A DNA stretch of 55,166 nucleotides from Thiohalocapsa sp. (GCF_022340605.1 NZ_JAJDNQ010000157.1:1-55166), one strand, 5' to 3'. Shown: positions 1 through 9,808, numbered from the stretch's first letter. Translations and numbers: made by a program. Notes: generated by a model not told the origin, from the letters alone.

Positions 1-59
1 GCGGGGTTAGTGCCCGCACGTCGGCGAATCAGGAGCCGGAGCAGTCCGGCCGTGCTCCT

Positions 60-86
60 GACGGAAGCCTCTGGTGGGCTTCCGTC
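60..86. other. perfect 10-bp stem-loop
   Basis: The arms GACGGAAGCC (60-69) and GGCTTCCGTC (77-86) pair perfectly around a 7-nt loop. It has no T-tract, so it is not a convincing Rho-independent terminator. The rest of 1-136 holds a second short hairpin (CCGGA/TCCGG at about 36-50) and no gene I can support. It may belong to the 3' end of an upstream transcript outside the window. Confidence 0.35.
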
Positions 87-217
87 AACAGGACAGGCAA
101 TTGCCGCGATAGTCGTTCACCGTTGGTCGCGCTAGGATGCCGGCTCGCGCCATCAACAGCGCCCGCGCAGCAAGCGGAGATGGCTCTGGCGCAAAGCTTT
201 GGGAGGTCACTCGAGTG

Positions 218-370
218 ATGCAGGATCTCACCCGACTCTACGAGCATGACTACGCCGCGTGGGCGGAGCGAACGGCGGAGTTGTTGCGCGACGGCCGCTT
301 CTCGGAGCTGGACGTGGAGCACCTGATCGAGGAGCTGTCCCGAAATCGAGCGGCTCGTAGGTCGGGTTAG
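218..370 (+). pseudogene. DUF29 family protein, N-terminal remnant
   Basis: From ATG 218 the frame reads MQDLTRLYEHDYAAWAERTA and continues with an AELLRDGRFSELDVEHLIEEL segment, which matches the start of DUF29 proteins (YExDxxAW, then LLRxGRFxELDxEHLIEEL). Family members are usually about 140-150 residues, but this frame ends after 50. The last residues (SRNRAARRSG) are read from a palindromic repeat at 341-391 and no DUF29 sequence resumes after it. An upstream in-frame ATG at 137 would add 27 low-complexity residues and is less likely. I infer a gene truncated by insertion of, or recombination at, the repeat. DUF29 function is unknown, though members are often multicopy in cyanobacteria and proteobacteria. 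Confidence 0.6.
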
Positions 371-391
371 CGATAGCGTAACCCGACCTAC
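341..391. repeat. family A palindromic repeat (13-bp stem)
   Basis: GTAGGTCGGGTTA (357-369) pairs perfectly with TAACCCGACCTAC (379-391) around GCGATAGCG. It is preceded by GAAATCGAGCGG, the reverse complement of the CCGCTCGATTTC core found at 31811-31822 and, in shorter form, at 27962. It sits at the breakpoint of the DUF29 remnant. Confidence 0.8.
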
Positions 392-447
392 ACCGAATAT
401 TTTCACAGTCTCACAGGGCTTGGCAGGCCGCGTGAGCCAACGAGACT

Positions 448-486
448 GACACCGACACCGACACCGACACCGACGCCAACACCAAC
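448..486. repeat. hexanucleotide tandem array (GACACC)n
   Basis: There are four exact GACACC units (448-471), followed by the variants GACGCC and AACACC and a partial AAC. The array ends immediately before an ATG at 487 and so occupies the place where a ribosome binding site for that codon would lie. It resembles the hexamer units of the family B elements at 5169, 41847 and 53305 but lacks their second arm. Confidence 0.85.
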
Positions 487-501
487 ATGGAGCTCGAACC
501 G

Positions 502-1983
502 ATGGCCCATTGCGCACAGCGCCGCCCCGTTCTGCACTTGGGGCAGCTGCGGTCCGTGACACGCCCACCCTTGCTGCTGGTGCTCGCTGCACTGCTGCCA
601 CTCGCGGTGTCGGCCCAGCAGCAGGGCAGCCAGCCGCCGCCGGCGGTGGTGGTCGCCGCGGTCGAGACCCAAAATGTCAGCCGCAGCGCGCGCTTCATCG
701 GCAACATTCAGGCCATCCAGTCGGTAGATCTAAAGGCGCGGGTGGAGGGGTACCTCGAGGACGTCGCCTTTGCCGAGGGCTCGATGGTGGACAAGGGCCA
801 ACTGCTCTACCGCATCGAGCAGGACCAGTACAAGGCGGCCCTCGAGCAGGCCGAGGGTCAACTCGCCGCCGCCAAGGCGGATGCCGCCGCTGCCGCCGCG
901 GCCCTCGAGGACAAGGAGTCGGATTACCAGCGGCAGTCGGCGCTGATCAAGAAGGGCGACACGTCCCAGACCGCCTTCGACCAGGCCAAGGCCGCCCGCG
1001 ACGAGGCCCTCGCCAATGTCGACAAGGCGAAGGCGAGCGAGCAGCAGGGCCAGGCACAGGTGGACAACGCCAAGATCAACCTGGGCTACACGATCATCAA
1101 GAGCCCCATTGCGGGCCGCATCGGTGCGACGGCCGTCACACAGGGCAACCTGGTGAGCAGCAGTTCCGGCACGCTGGCCACCGTGGTGCAACTGAATCCC
1201 ATCCGTGCCGTGTTCTCGGTGCCGAGCGCCGATCTGGTGCGTCTCCAGAAGCGGGTGGGCGCCGCCACCAGCGAAAAGGCCCGCACGGCCTATGTGCCGG
1301 ATCTGATCCTGCCGGACGGTACCAATTACGACCACCCGGGCAAGATCAGCTTCGCCAATAACCAGGTGGACACCTCCACCGGCACCGTGGCCATCTACGC
1401 GGACTTCGCGAATCCGCAGCACCTGCTGCTGCCGGGTCAGTTCGTCAGTGTCGTGGTGCACCAGGCCAAGGAGGAACGCCTGCCGGTGGTGCCGGCGGCG
1501 GCGGTCATGCGCACCCGCGAGGGCGTGCAGGTCTTCGTGGTGAACGGCAACAACCGGGTACAGGCGCGCAAGGTCGACCTGGGGCCGCGGGTGGACACGG
1601 GCTATGCGGTGAATTCCGGACTCACCGACGGTGAGCTGGTGATCGTCTCGGGCCTGCAGAAGGTCCAGCCGGGCATGACCGTCAAGCCCAGCGGGGCGGG
1701 CAAGTCTTCGGGCAGCTCGTCGGGCGGCTCGACAACCGGCTCCAATGCGGGTGCCGGTGCCAAGTCCACGGCGGGTGGGGTCGGCGCGGCGCCGATCGGC
1801 GATAGCGCCAGCGAAACCGCTGGCGATACTGGCAGCGATGCCGCTGGCGATAGTGGCGGCGACAACGCTCCGGGCACGACCGGCGACGCCGAAGACGGCG
1901 CCAGCGGGGGCAGCTCGACTGGGCGCAGCGCCAGCGGCGACGCCGGCGGCACCGACACCAAGTCCACCGGCAACGGGGGCTGA
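502..1983 (+). CDS. RND efflux periplasmic adaptor (membrane fusion protein)
   Basis: This is an HlyD/AcrA-type adaptor that links an inner-membrane RND pump to an outer-membrane channel in the periplasm. After a hydrophobic signal segment ([15 protein letters not shown]) come the barrel-sandwich half ([16 protein letters not shown]), a long Ala/Lys/Glu-rich alpha-hairpin, the second lipoyl half ([12 protein letters not shown]) and a beta-barrel/membrane-proximal part ([18 protein letters not shown]). I chose ATG 502 because GGAG at 489-492 lies 9 nt upstream; ATG 487 has only the hexamer array before it and no Shine-Dalgarno sequence. The last 100 residues or so (from about 394) are an unusual Gly/Ser/Ala/Asp low-complexity tail with repeated GD motifs, making the protein longer than the usual 380-400 residues. 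The pump gene follows after a single base. No TolC-like gene is in the window. Confidence 0.93.
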   Translation: MAHCAQRRPVLHLGQLRSVTRPPLLLVLAALLPLAVSAQQQGSQPPPAVVVAAVETQNVSRSARFIGNIQAIQSVDLKARVEGYLEDVAFAEGSMVDKGQLLYRIEQDQYKAALEQAEGQLAAAKADAAAAAAALEDKESDYQRQSALIKKGDTSQTAFDQAKAARDEALANVDKAKASEQQGQAQVDNAKINLGYTIIKSPIAGRIGATAVTQGNLVSSSSGTLATVVQLNPIRAVFSVPSADLVRLQKRVGAATSEKARTAYVPDLILPDGTNYDHPGKISFANNQVDTSTGTVAIYADFANPQHLLLPGQFVSVVVHQAKEERLPVVPAAAVMRTREGVQVFVVNGNNRVQARKVDLGPRVDTGYAVNSGLTDGELVIVSGLQKVQPGMTVKPSGAGKSSGSSSGGSTTGSNAGAGAKSTAGGVGAAPIGDSASETAGDTGSDAAGDSGGDNAPGTTGDAEDGASGGSSTGRSASGDAGGTDTKSTGNGG

Positions 1984-1984
1984 C

Positions 1985-4900
1985 ATGATCTCCAAGGTCT
2001 TCGTCGACCGCCCGCGGCTTGCCGCGGTGGTGTCCATCGTCCTGGTGGTGGCGGGCATTCTCGCGCTCAAGGCCATCCCCGTCGCCCAATACCCGCCCAT
2101 CACGCCGCCGGTGGTGGTTGTGTCGGCCACCTACCCAGGTGCCGATGCCCAGACCATCGCCGACACCGTCGGCGGTCCCATCGAGGAGCAGGTCAACGGC
2201 GTCGAGGACATGCTCTACATGTCCTCGACGGCGTCGAGCTCCGGCACCTACACCCTCACCGTCACCTTCGCCATCGGCACGGACCCCGACATCGCGCAGG
2301 TCAACACCCAGAACCGCGTCTCCCAGGCGCTCGCGCAGTTGCCCACCGAAGTGCAGAACTTGGGCGTGACGGTGCAGGCGGAGTCGACGAATCTGCTCCT
2401 GGTCATCACGGTCTATTCACCGGACAAGTCCAAGGACGCGCTGTTCCTGTCCAACTTCGCCACCATCAACGTGCAGGACGAGCTGGCACGCGTGGAGGGC
2501 GTCGGCGAGGCCAGCCAGTTCGGCGCCGAGAACTACTCCATGCGCATCTGGCTGGACCCGGCAAAGATGGCGGCGCTGGGCATCGCCCCGCAGGACGTCA
2601 TCAGCGCGGTGAAGCAGCAGAACATCGAAGCGGCGCTTGGACAGGTGGGCGGCCCGCCGATTCCGGACGACCAGGCCTTCCAGTACACCATTCTCGCCAA
2701 GGGACAGCTCAAGGAGCCGTCTGAATTCGGCCAGATCGTGGTGCGCACCAGCCCCGACGGCGGCATCGTGCGCATCAACGACATCGCCCGCGTGGAGCTG
2801 GGCTCCCAGTCTTACAGCAGCGACAGCCGCTTCAACGGCGAGCCCACCGCGGCCATCGCCATCTACCAGGCGCCCGGCGCCAACGCGCTGGCGGTGGCAA
2901 AGCAGGTGAAGGCGGAGCTCGAGCGTCTGAAGCAGCGCTTCCCGGACGGCGTTGCGGCTGACGTGATGTACGACTCGACGCTGTTCGTCCAGGCGTCCAT
3001 CCAGGAGATCATCTTTACGCTCGCCGTCACCGCGGTGATCGTGCTGCTGGTGGTGTACATCTTCTTGCAAGACCTGCGCGCCACGATCGTGCCCGCGGTG
3101 ACTATCCCGGTGTCGCTGATCGGCGTCTTCGTCGTGCTGCTGGCGGTGGGCTTCTCGGCCAACACCATCAGCCTGTTCGCGGTGGTCCTGGCGATCGGCC
3201 TGGTCGTGGACGACGCCATCGTGGTGGTGGAGAACGTCCAGCGCATCATGCTGGAGGAGGGGCTGGACCGCCGCGCCGCGACGCTCAAGGCCATGCAGCA
3301 GGTAACCGGCCCCATCATCTCCACCACACTGGTGCTGTTCGCCATCTTTGCGCCGGTGGCCTTCCTGCCCGGCATCTCCGGGGAGCTGTTCCGGCAGTTC
3401 GCGGTGACCATCTCCGCGGCCGTTGCCATTTCGGCATTGAATGCGCTGACGCTCTCGCCGGTGCTGACCTCGCTGTTCCTCGGCCAGCCGAAGGAGCCTA
3501 GACGTGGGCCGTTCGCATGGTTCAACAAGGGCCTGGAGAAGGCTCGCGGCGGCTATGTGTCGGTGGCGGGAATGCTCGCCCGGCGCGCGGTGCTGGCCGG
3601 GGTGCTGGTGATCGTGGTGGGTGCCCTGGCCGTGTTCGTGTTGGACCGGCTGCCCACCGGCTTCCTGCCCAACGAGGACCAGGGTGTGCTCTTCGCCGAC
3701 GTGAGCCTGCCGAGCGGCGCCTCGCTGCCCCGCACTGCCGAGGTGGTGGACAAGCTGCGCGAGATTGCAGCAAACACCGACGGCGTCGCCAGCGTGCTGA
3801 CAGTGGCCGGTTACAGCTTGCTCACCAGCTCGTCGTCGTCCAACGAGGCGCTGGCGGTCATCGTGCTGAAGCCCTGGGACGAGCGCAACACGCCGCAGAC
3901 GCGGCTGCGCGGGCTGTTGGGCAATCTCATGGGGCAGGTCAATCAGATTCCGGGCGCCAATATCCTGATCTTTCCGCCGCCGCCGATCCCGGGGCTCGGC
4001 ACGGCCGGTGGCTTCACGATGCAGTTGGAGGCCATGGGCGGCCAATCTCCAGCGGAGCTCACCGAGGTGCTGCAGGGTCTACTGGCCCAAGCCAACCAGG
4101 CGCCGAGCATTGCGCAGGCGCGATCCACCTTCAGCGCCGACGTGCCGCAGGTGTTCCTGGATCTGGACCGCACCAAGGCGGAGTACCTGGACGTGCCGGT
4201 AGCGACCTTCTTCCAGACACTCCAGTCCATCTTCGGCACCAGCTACATCAACAACTTCACCTACCTGGGGCGCACCTTCCAGGTGAACGTGCAGGCGGAA
4301 GAAGGTGCGCGGCGCACGTTGGACGACATCGGTGGCACCTACGTGCGCAGCGAGAACGGCTCCATGGTACCGGTGTCGGTGCTCGCGAACATGCGCCAGC
4401 AGCTGGGCGCTGACCTCATTTTCCGTTACAACCAGTTCCTGACGGCTCAGATCAATGGCAGCGGGGCGGCGGATGCCTCCACCGGCGAGGCCATGCAGGC
4501 CATGGAACAGGCGGCAAACAAAGCCTTGCCGGCGGGCTATGACACGGAGTGGACCGGCATGTCCTATCAGGAGGCGCAGCAGACGGCGGGTGGCGAGGTG
4601 GCCATCTTCGGGCTCGCGGTGCTGTTCGGATACCTGTTCCTGGTGGGCCTGTACGAGAGCTGGGCGATCCCGTTCTCGGTGCTGGCGTCCGTCACCGTCG
4701 CGCTGCTCGGTGCCGCCGCCACGCTCTGGTTCGTTGGGCTCGACAACGACCTCTACACCCAGATCGGCTTCGTGCTGCTGATCGGCCTCGCCGCCAAGAA
4801 CGCCATCCTCATCGTGGAGTTCGCCAAGGAGCAGCACGAGGCGGGCTTGAGCCTCTACGAGGCCGCCCGCACCGGCGCCCGCATGCGCTTCCGTGCCGTG

Positions 4901-5149
4901 CTCATGACCGCGCTCGCCTTCATCATCGGCCTGCTGCCGCTGGTGCTCGCCACCGGCGCCGGCGCCAACGCCCGCATCCATCTCGGCTTTACGGTGCTCG
5001 GCGGCATGTTGGCGGCAACCTTCGTCGGCATTCTGCTGATTCCGGGGCTCTACGTGATGTTCCAGTGGATCGGGGATCGGATCGGGGGGCTGATTGGGCA
5101 TCGGCGGGCGGTGGATGCGCAACCGGCGGGGAGCGAATCCGATCGCTAG
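1985..5149 (+). CDS. RND multidrug efflux permease, AcrB/HAE1 family
   Basis: This is an inner-membrane proton-driven drug exporter of 1054 residues, the normal AcrB length. ATG 1985 starts one base after the adaptor stop and gives the expected [20 protein letters not shown] opening with TM1. The proton-relay residues are present: the paired Asp in TM4 ([12 protein letters not shown]409/D410, equivalent to AcrB D407/D408) and the TM10 Lys ([12 protein letters not shown]938, equivalent to AcrB K940). Two porter/docking repeats are visible, with GxVDxP-like family features. It forms a two-gene operon with the adaptor and must use an outer-membrane factor encoded elsewhere. Substrates cannot be read from sequence. 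A family B hairpin element begins about 20 nt after the stop. Confidence 0.95.
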   Translation: MISKVFVDRPRLAAVVSIVLVVAGILALKAIPVAQYPPITPPVVVVSATYPGADAQTIADTVGGPIEEQVNGVEDMLYMSSTASSSGTYTLTVTFAIGTDPDIAQVNTQNRVSQALAQLPTEVQNLGVTVQAESTNLLLVITVYSPDKSKDALFLSNFATINVQDELARVEGVGEASQFGAENYSMRIWLDPAKMAALGIAPQDVISAVKQQNIEAALGQVGGPPIPDDQAFQYTILAKGQLKEPSEFGQIVVRTSPDGGIVRINDIARVELGSQSYSSDSRFNGEPTAAIAIYQAPGANALAVAKQVKAELERLKQRFPDGVAADVMYDSTLFVQASIQEIIFTLAVTAVIVLLVVYIFLQDLRATIVPAVTIPVSLIGVFVVLLAVGFSANTISLFAVVLAIGLVVDDAIVVVENVQRIMLEEGLDRRAATLKAMQQVTGPIISTTLVLFAIFAPVAFLPGISGELFRQFAVTISAAVAISALNALTLSPVLTSLFLGQPKEPRRGPFAWFNKGLEKARGGYVSVAGMLARRAVLAGVLVIVVGALAVFVLDRLPTGFLPNEDQGVLFADVSLPSGASLPRTAEVVDKLREIAANTDGVASVLTVAGYSLLTSSSSSNEALAVIVLKPWDERNTPQTRLRGLLGNLMGQVNQIPGANILIFPPPPIPGLGTAGGFTMQLEAMGGQSPAELTEVLQGLLAQANQAPSIAQARSTFSADVPQVFLDLDRTKAEYLDVPVATFFQTLQSIFGTSYINNFTYLGRTFQVNVQAEEGARRTLDDIGGTYVRSENGSMVPVSVLANMRQQLGADLIFRYNQFLTAQINGSGAADASTGEAMQAMEQAANKALPAGYDTEWTGMSYQEAQQTAGGEVAIFGLAVLFGYLFLVGLYESWAIPFSVLASVTVALLGAAATLWFVGLDNDLYTQIGFVLLIGLAAKNAILIVEFAKEQHEAGLSLYEAARTGARMRFRAVLMTALAFIIGLLPLVLATGAGANARIHLGFTVLGGMLAATFVGILLIPGLYVMFQWIGDRIGGLIGHRRAVDAQPAGSESDR

Positions 5150-5168
5150 TGTCTCGGCGCGCAAGTCC

Positions 5169-5287
<119 letters not shown>

Positions 5288-5325
5288 AGCCCGGTCGCGG
5301 AATATCCGCAGGCTGTAGGCCGTAG

Positions 5326-5351
5326 GATGGGCAAAGCGCAGCGTGCCCATC
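5326..5351. repeat. REP-like hairpin
   Basis: GATGGGCA (5326-5333) pairs with TGCCCATC (5344-5351) around AAGCGCAGCG. This GATGGGCAAAGCGCAGCGTG type of hairpin is, to my knowledge, a common dispersed intergenic repeat in proteobacteria. Together with the family B element it accounts for most of the 307-nt gap at 5150-5456; the remainder shows no gene. Confidence 0.65.
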
Positions 5352-5456
5352 TCTTGGGCGCCTAACGCCAGCCTTGGCCGGCGCGCGCGCCGCGACATCG
5401 AGGCCCTTCAGCTGTCCGTCTTCGGCGCGGCCAAGCAGGAACCGCGCGTTGCATCC

Positions 5457-5747
5457 TCAACGGCTGCTGTCCGGTGGCCACTGTTGCGCACCGTGCAGGA
5501 TACGCAGAATGACGATCTCGTCATTGGCGACGGTGTAGGGCACGAGATACGGCGTTCCGGTCACGATTAGCTCGCGGGTGTCGATGACGCGTCCCGGTCG
5601 GCCCAGGGCAGGATTGTCAGGCAGGCGCTCGATGGCCGTGCGAATGCATCGAGCGATGTTGGCGGCAGCCTTTGGGTTGTCCCTCGCGATGTAGGCACGA
5701 ACATGCCGCAAGTCCTGCCGGGCGAGCCGGTGCCATTTGATCTTCAT
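5457..5747 (-). CDS. ParE/RelE-superfamily toxin of a type II TA system
   Basis: This 96-residue protein has the plasmid-stabilisation (ParE) fold pattern: an opening KIKWHRLARQDLRHVRAYIA helix pair, then IRTAIERLPDNPALGRPGRV and the strand-forming VTGTPYLVPYTV, ending in IVILRILHGAQQWP, the usual RILHGxQxWP signature. ParE members generally poison DNA gyrase, but that target is inferred from family only. Its ATG overlaps the antitoxin stop by 4 nt (ATGA), so the two are translationally coupled with the antitoxin first, the classical order. The pair stands alone between the RND operon and the amidoligase gene. Confidence 0.85.
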   Translation of the reverse strand: MKIKWHRLARQDLRHVRAYIARDNPKAAANIARCIRTAIERLPDNPALGRPGRVIDTRELIVTGTPYLVPYTVANDEIVILRILHGAQQWPPDSSR

Positions 5748-6010
5748 TCAGCCATTGTGGGCTCGCCGTCGGTGCCCCAGGCGTCCAGCTCTTTGGCCAC
5801 TGTCGCATGATCGACCAGGTCGGCGTCTGCGCGGGAGAGTACGCTCATCGCTTCCTGAATCGCCGCCACCTGCCAGGCCTCGGATTCGGCATACCGCTCG
5901 ATCGCATGCGACATCAGGGCGCCGCGTGAGCGCCCCGTCGCCTTTGCGATGGCGCTCAGACGCTCCAGGGTCTTGTCGTCCAGGCGCACGGAAATGGTAC
6001 CTTTCGGCAT
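5744..6010 (-). CDS. ribbon-helix-helix (CopG-type) antitoxin
   Basis: This 88-residue protein opens with MPKGTISVRLDDKTLERLSA, a beta strand then helix, followed by KATGRSRGALMSHAIERYAE, the second helix of an RHH/MetJ-Arc DNA-binding domain. The C-terminal half is the likely toxin-binding region. ATG 6010 has a TGAGG ribosome binding site about 6 nt upstream; a GTG at 6022 would add four residues and is less likely. Such antitoxins repress their own promoter, and a candidate promoter lies just upstream at 6044-6072. A CACGTG palindrome at 6020-6025 between promoter and start could be an operator half, but this is weak. Confidence 0.85.
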   Translation of the reverse strand: MPKGTISVRLDDKTLERLSAIAKATGRSRGALMSHAIERYAESEAWQVAAIQEAMSVLSRADADLVDHATVAKELDAWGTDGEPTMAE

Positions 6011-6043
6011 CGTGAACCTCACGTGTTGCGATGTAATCTTGCG

Positions 6044-6072
6044 AGTACAGCACGACTGAACCGGGTCGACAA
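6044..6072 (-). promoter_or_regulatory. candidate sigma70 promoter of the toxin-antitoxin pair
   Basis: On the minus strand, TTGTCG (6067-6072) and TGTACT (6044-6049) are separated by 17 nt, each matching the sigma70 consensus at four of six positions. The predicted start lies about 30 nt before the antitoxin ATG. This is seen by eye only. Confidence 0.4.
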
Positions 6073-6258
6073 GAATATTCTGGGATTCGGCATTTGTCGC
6101 AGCGCTGCACAGGCAACGCTTTCCTGATTCCCTACGCCGCCGACGATCGGGCTTGCTTCGAGCACCCGGAACAATTTTTGCTGCTCAGCACAACGCCAGG
6201 GCGCTAGAGTAAGCGCCAATGCCTTCTTCCACTCCCGCTGTCCCGGAGCCAGCGCCGC

Positions 6259-9200
6259 ATGTCCATCCTCGTCGCGATCAACCACAAGACCGAATACCGA
6301 TTCGACCGCCCGGTGGGCATGGCCCCGCACAGCATCCGGCTGCGCCCGGCGCCGCACTGCCGCACGCCCATCCGCTCCTACTCGCTGCGCATCGAGCCGG
6401 AGCAGCACTTCATCAACTGGCAGCAGGACCCCTTCGGCAACTACATGGCGCGGCTCGTGTTTCCGGAGAAGGCGCGCAAGCTCGGGGTGGAGGTGGACGT
6501 CGTCGCCGAGATGGTGACCATCAACCCGTTTGACTTCTTCGTCGACGAGCATGCCTATAACTATCCCTTCGGCTACGATCACCAACTCACCAGGGAGCTG
6601 GCGCCCTACCTGGAGATCAAGGAGCAGGGGCCGCTGCTGAAGCGCTACCTGGCCGGGATCGACCGCACGCCACGTGAGACCGTGTATTTCCTCGTCGACC
6701 TCAACCGCAAGTTGAACGAGGACATGGGCTACGTGATCCGCATGGAGCCGGGCATTCAGAGCTGCGAGGAGACGCTCACGCTCGGCCGCGGCAGCTGTCG
6801 GGACACGGGCTGGCTGCTGGTGCAGATCCTGCGGCACTTAGGGCTAGCGGCGCGCTTCGTCTCCGGCTACCTGGTGCAGTTGACGCCGGACGTGAAGGCG
6901 CTGGACGGCCCGAGTGGCCCGGAGCGCGACTTCACGGACCTGCACGCCTGGGCGGAGGTTTATGTGCCCGGCGCCGGCTGGCTCGGGCTGGACCCCACCT
7001 CCGGGCTCTTCGCCGGCGAGGGCCACATCCCGCTCGCCTGCACGCCCGACCCCATCTCCGCCGCGCCCATCACCGGTGCCACGGACAAGTGCGACGTCAG
7101 CTTCTACTTCCACAATCGGGTCAAGCGCATCCATGAGGACCCACGCGTCACCAAGCCCTACACCGACGAGCAGTGGGCGGCCATCGAGAGCCTCGGCCAC
7201 CAGGTCGACGCGGAACTGCGCGAGAACGACGTGCGCCTCACCATGGGCGGCGAGCCCACCTTCGTCTCTATCGACGACATGGAGGGCGCCGAGTGGAACA
7301 TCGCCGCGCTCGGACCGACCAAGAAGCTCCTGGCCGAAGACCTGCTGCTGCGGCTGAGGAGACGCTTCGCGCCGGGCGGCATGCTGCACATCGGCCAGGG
7401 CAAGTGGTATCCGGGCGAGCAGTTGCCGCGCTGGGCGCTGGCCTGCTACTGGCGCAAGGACGGCGAGCCCGTGTGGCAGGACGAGACCCGGTTCGGCAAC
7501 GAGAAGGAGACTTACGGCAACGAGCCACCGGATGCCGAGCGCTTCATCCGCACGCTCGCGGACAAGCTTGGCGTCGAGCCCGAGCACGCCCAGCCCGCCT
7601 TTGAAGACGTCTTCTATTACCTGTGGAAGGAGGCGCGGCTGCCGGTCAACGTGGACCCCTTCGACAACAAGCTGAAGGATCCCGTCGAGCGCGCCAGGGT
7701 CGCGCGCATCTTCAGCCAGGGGCTGGAGCGCACCGTCGGCTACGCGCTGCCACTGCGCTGGGCGGGGCTTCCGGACCGCGAGCAGGGCGGCGGCTGGGTG
7801 AGCGGCAAGTGGACGCTGCGCGACGGCAATCTGTTCCTGATGCCGGGCGACTCGCCCATGGGCTTCCGGCTGCCGCTGGACGCGCTGCCCTATGTGCCGG
7901 ACGTGGAGCTGGACACCCATCCGGAGCGCGACCCGTTCGAGCCCGTCGCGCCGCTGGCGCCGCGCTACGACGCGAAAAGTGACGAGATCGCCCGTCGCTA
8001 CGGGCGCATCGTCGAGCCGGACCAGCCCCGCGAGCCCTTCCAGGAGCAGGGCTCGCGCCCGGAGCAGACCGCCCGCCGTTACGGCCGCGCGACGCTCGCC
8101 GAGGACCACCGCCAGCCGGTCGCTGAGCAACAGACGCTGCCAGACGAGTACCCCGCCGAACTGGTGCGCACGGCGCTGTGCATCGAGGTGCGCGACGGCC
8201 GGCTCTATTGCTTCATGCCGCCGCTGACCCACCTGGAGCACTGGCTGGACCTGGTGGAGCGCATCGAGGAAACCGCTGCGGAGACGGGCTTGAAGATTAT
8301 CGTCGAGGGCTACGAGCCGCCGCGGGACCACCGCCTCAACAAGCTGGCCGTCACGCCGGACCCGGGCGTCATCGAGGTGAACGTGCACCCCGCCTACGGT
8401 TGGGACGAACTGGTGCGCGACACCGAAATCCTCTACGAGGAGGCGAGGCTCAGCAGGCTCGGCACCGAGAAGTTTATGCTCGACGGACGCCACACCGGCA
8501 CCGGCGGCGGCAACCATGTCACGCTCGGCGGCCCGACGCCGGCAGACAGCCCGCTGCTGCGCCGCCCGGACCTGGTGCAGAGCCTCATCACCTACTGGCA
8601 GCACCATCCGAGCCTGTCGTACCTGTTCTCCGGCACCTTCATCGGCCCCACCAGCCAGGCGCCGCGGGTGGACGAGGCCCGCGACGACAGCCTCTATGAG
8701 CTGGCCATCGCCTTCCAGCAAATGCCCAAGGGCCGCGTCGGCGAGCAGCAGCCCTGGATCGTGGACCGCGTGCTGCGGAACCTGCTGGTGGACGTCACCG
8801 GCAACACCCACCGCACCGAGTTCTGCATCGACAAGCTCTACTCGCCGGACTCCGCGAGCGGCCGGCAGGGTCTGGTTGAGTTCCGCGCCTTCGAGATGCC
8901 GCCGCATGCGCGCATGAGCCTGGCGCAGATGCTCCTGCTGCGCACCCTCGTCGCCCGCTTCTGGAAGCAGCCCTACACCCGCTCGCCGGTGCGCTGGGGC
9001 ACCGAGCTGCATGATCGGTTCCTGTTGCCGCACTTCGTCCGGCAGGACTTCAACGACGTGATGTGCGACCTGCAACGCGCCGGCTATACCTTCGACCCGG
9101 CCTGGTTCGACCCCTTCTTCGAGTTCCGCTTCCCGCACTATGGCGACATGATTGCCGCCAATGGCGTGCGCATGGAACTGCGCGGCGCCATCGAGCCCTG

Positions 9201-9684
9201 GCACGTGCTGGGCGAGGAGGTCACCGCCCAGGGCACCGCGCGCTTCGTCGACAGCGCCGTGGAGCGCATGCAAGTGAAGCTCGACGGCATGCTCGGCGAG
9301 CGCCATGCGCTCACCTGCAACGGCCGCCGCGTGCCGCTGCGGCCCACCGGGCGGCGCGGCGAGTACGTCGCCGGCATCCGCTTTAAGGCCTGGAACCCGC
9401 CATCCGGCCTGCATCCCACCGTACCGCGGCACAACCCGCTGGTGTTCGACCTCGTGGACCTGTGGAACCGTGCCAGTCTCGGCGGCTGCACCTACTACGT
9501 GGACCACCCTGGCGGCCGTGCCGAGGAGCGCTTCCCCGTGAACAGCTATGAGGCCGAGAGCCGGCGCATCGCCCGCTTCCGCGTCATGGGCCACACCCCC
9601 GGTGACATCGATCCGCCACCGGAAGAGCCCGCCGGCGAGCATCCCTATACGCTGGATCTGCGGTGGCGGCCTGGATGCCTTTGA
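6259..9684 (+). CDS. transglutaminase-like / DUF2126 (putative amidoligase) protein
   Basis: This 1141-residue cytosolic-looking protein has no signal peptide or TM segment. The first 290 residues or so are a bacterial transglutaminase-like N-terminal region plus core with a complete Cys-His-Asp triad: GRGSCRDTGW (C180), DLHAWAEVYV (H229) and GLDPTSG (D245). The remaining roughly 800 residues match DUF2126, which Pfam describes as a putative amidoligase of the glutamine-synthetase-like/COOH-NH2 ligase fold; the segments LTMGGEPTFV, DGRHTGTGGGNH and VEFRAFEMPPHARMS are characteristic. In other genomes these proteins usually neighbour circularly permuted ATP-grasp, alpha-E and further transglutaminase genes, thought to build and cleave a peptide tag. 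None of those partners is here: the gene is flanked by a TA pair and mtgA. GGAG lies about 10 nt before the ATG. A peptide ligation/cleavage role is inference. Confidence 0.88.
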   Translation: MSILVAINHKTEYRFDRPVGMAPHSIRLRPAPHCRTPIRSYSLRIEPEQHFINWQQDPFGNYMARLVFPEKARKLGVEVDVVAEMVTINPFDFFVDEHAYNYPFGYDHQLTRELAPYLEIKEQGPLLKRYLAGIDRTPRETVYFLVDLNRKLNEDMGYVIRMEPGIQSCEETLTLGRGSCRDTGWLLVQILRHLGLAARFVSGYLVQLTPDVKALDGPSGPERDFTDLHAWAEVYVPGAGWLGLDPTSGLFAGEGHIPLACTPDPISAAPITGATDKCDVSFYFHNRVKRIHEDPRVTKPYTDEQWAAIESLGHQVDAELRENDVRLTMGGEPTFVSIDDMEGAEWNIAALGPTKKLLAEDLLLRLRRRFAPGGMLHIGQGKWYPGEQLPRWALACYWRKDGEPVWQDETRFGNEKETYGNEPPDAERFIRTLADKLGVEPEHAQPAFEDVFYYLWKEARLPVNVDPFDNKLKDPVERARVARIFSQGLERTVGYALPLRWAGLPDREQGGGWVSGKWTLRDGNLFLMPGDSPMGFRLPLDALPYVPDVELDTHPERDPFEPVAPLAPRYDAKSDEIARRYGRIVEPDQPREPFQEQGSRPEQTARRYGRATLAEDHRQPVAEQQTLPDEYPAELVRTALCIEVRDGRLYCFMPPLTHLEHWLDLVERIEETAAETGLKIIVEGYEPPRDHRLNKLAVTPDPGVIEVNVHPAYGWDELVRDTEILYEEARLSRLGTEKFMLDGRHTGTGGGNHVTLGGPTPADSPLLRRPDLVQSLITYWQHHPSLSYLFSGTFIGPTSQAPRVDEARDDSLYELAIAFQQMPKGRVGEQQPWIVDRVLRNLLVDVTGNTHRTEFCIDKLYSPDSASGRQGLVEFRAFEMPPHARMSLAQMLLLRTLVARFWKQPYTRSPVRWGTELHDRFLLPHFVRQDFNDVMCDLQRAGYTFDPAWFDPFFEFRFPHYGDMIAANGVRMELRGAIEPWHVLGEEVTAQGTARFVDSAVERMQVKLDGMLGERHALTCNGRRVPLRPTGRRGEYVAGIRFKAWNPPSGLHPTVPRHNPLVFDLVDLWNRASLGGCTYYVDHPGGRAEERFPVNSYEAESRRIARFRVMGHTPGDIDPPPEEPAGEHPYTLDLRWRPGCL

Positions 9685-9747
9685 AGAAGGGCCGAGGGCC
9701 GAGGGCCCATGGCGTTGCCTCCCGTTGGCCGCCTGTGGGGGCGCGCC

Positions 9748-9775
9748 TGGGAGCGCCGGCGTCCCGCCGGTCGCG
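9748..9775. repeat. family C REP-like hairpin (variant)
   Basis: TGGGAGCGCCGGCGTCCC followed by GCCGGTCGCG has the form of a Pseudomonas-type REP sequence (TGGGAGCGGC...GCCGCGA). It lies in the gap between the convergent DUF2126 and mtgA genes, a usual REP location. Confidence 0.6.
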
Positions 9776-9808
9776 TGGGATGATGCATGCCGAAGCGCTT
9801 GCGAGGTC

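Noticed and set aside
1..136. tRNA or other structured RNA at the window start
   Set aside because: Hairpins are present but no cloverleaf, T-loop or known RNA signature could be built.
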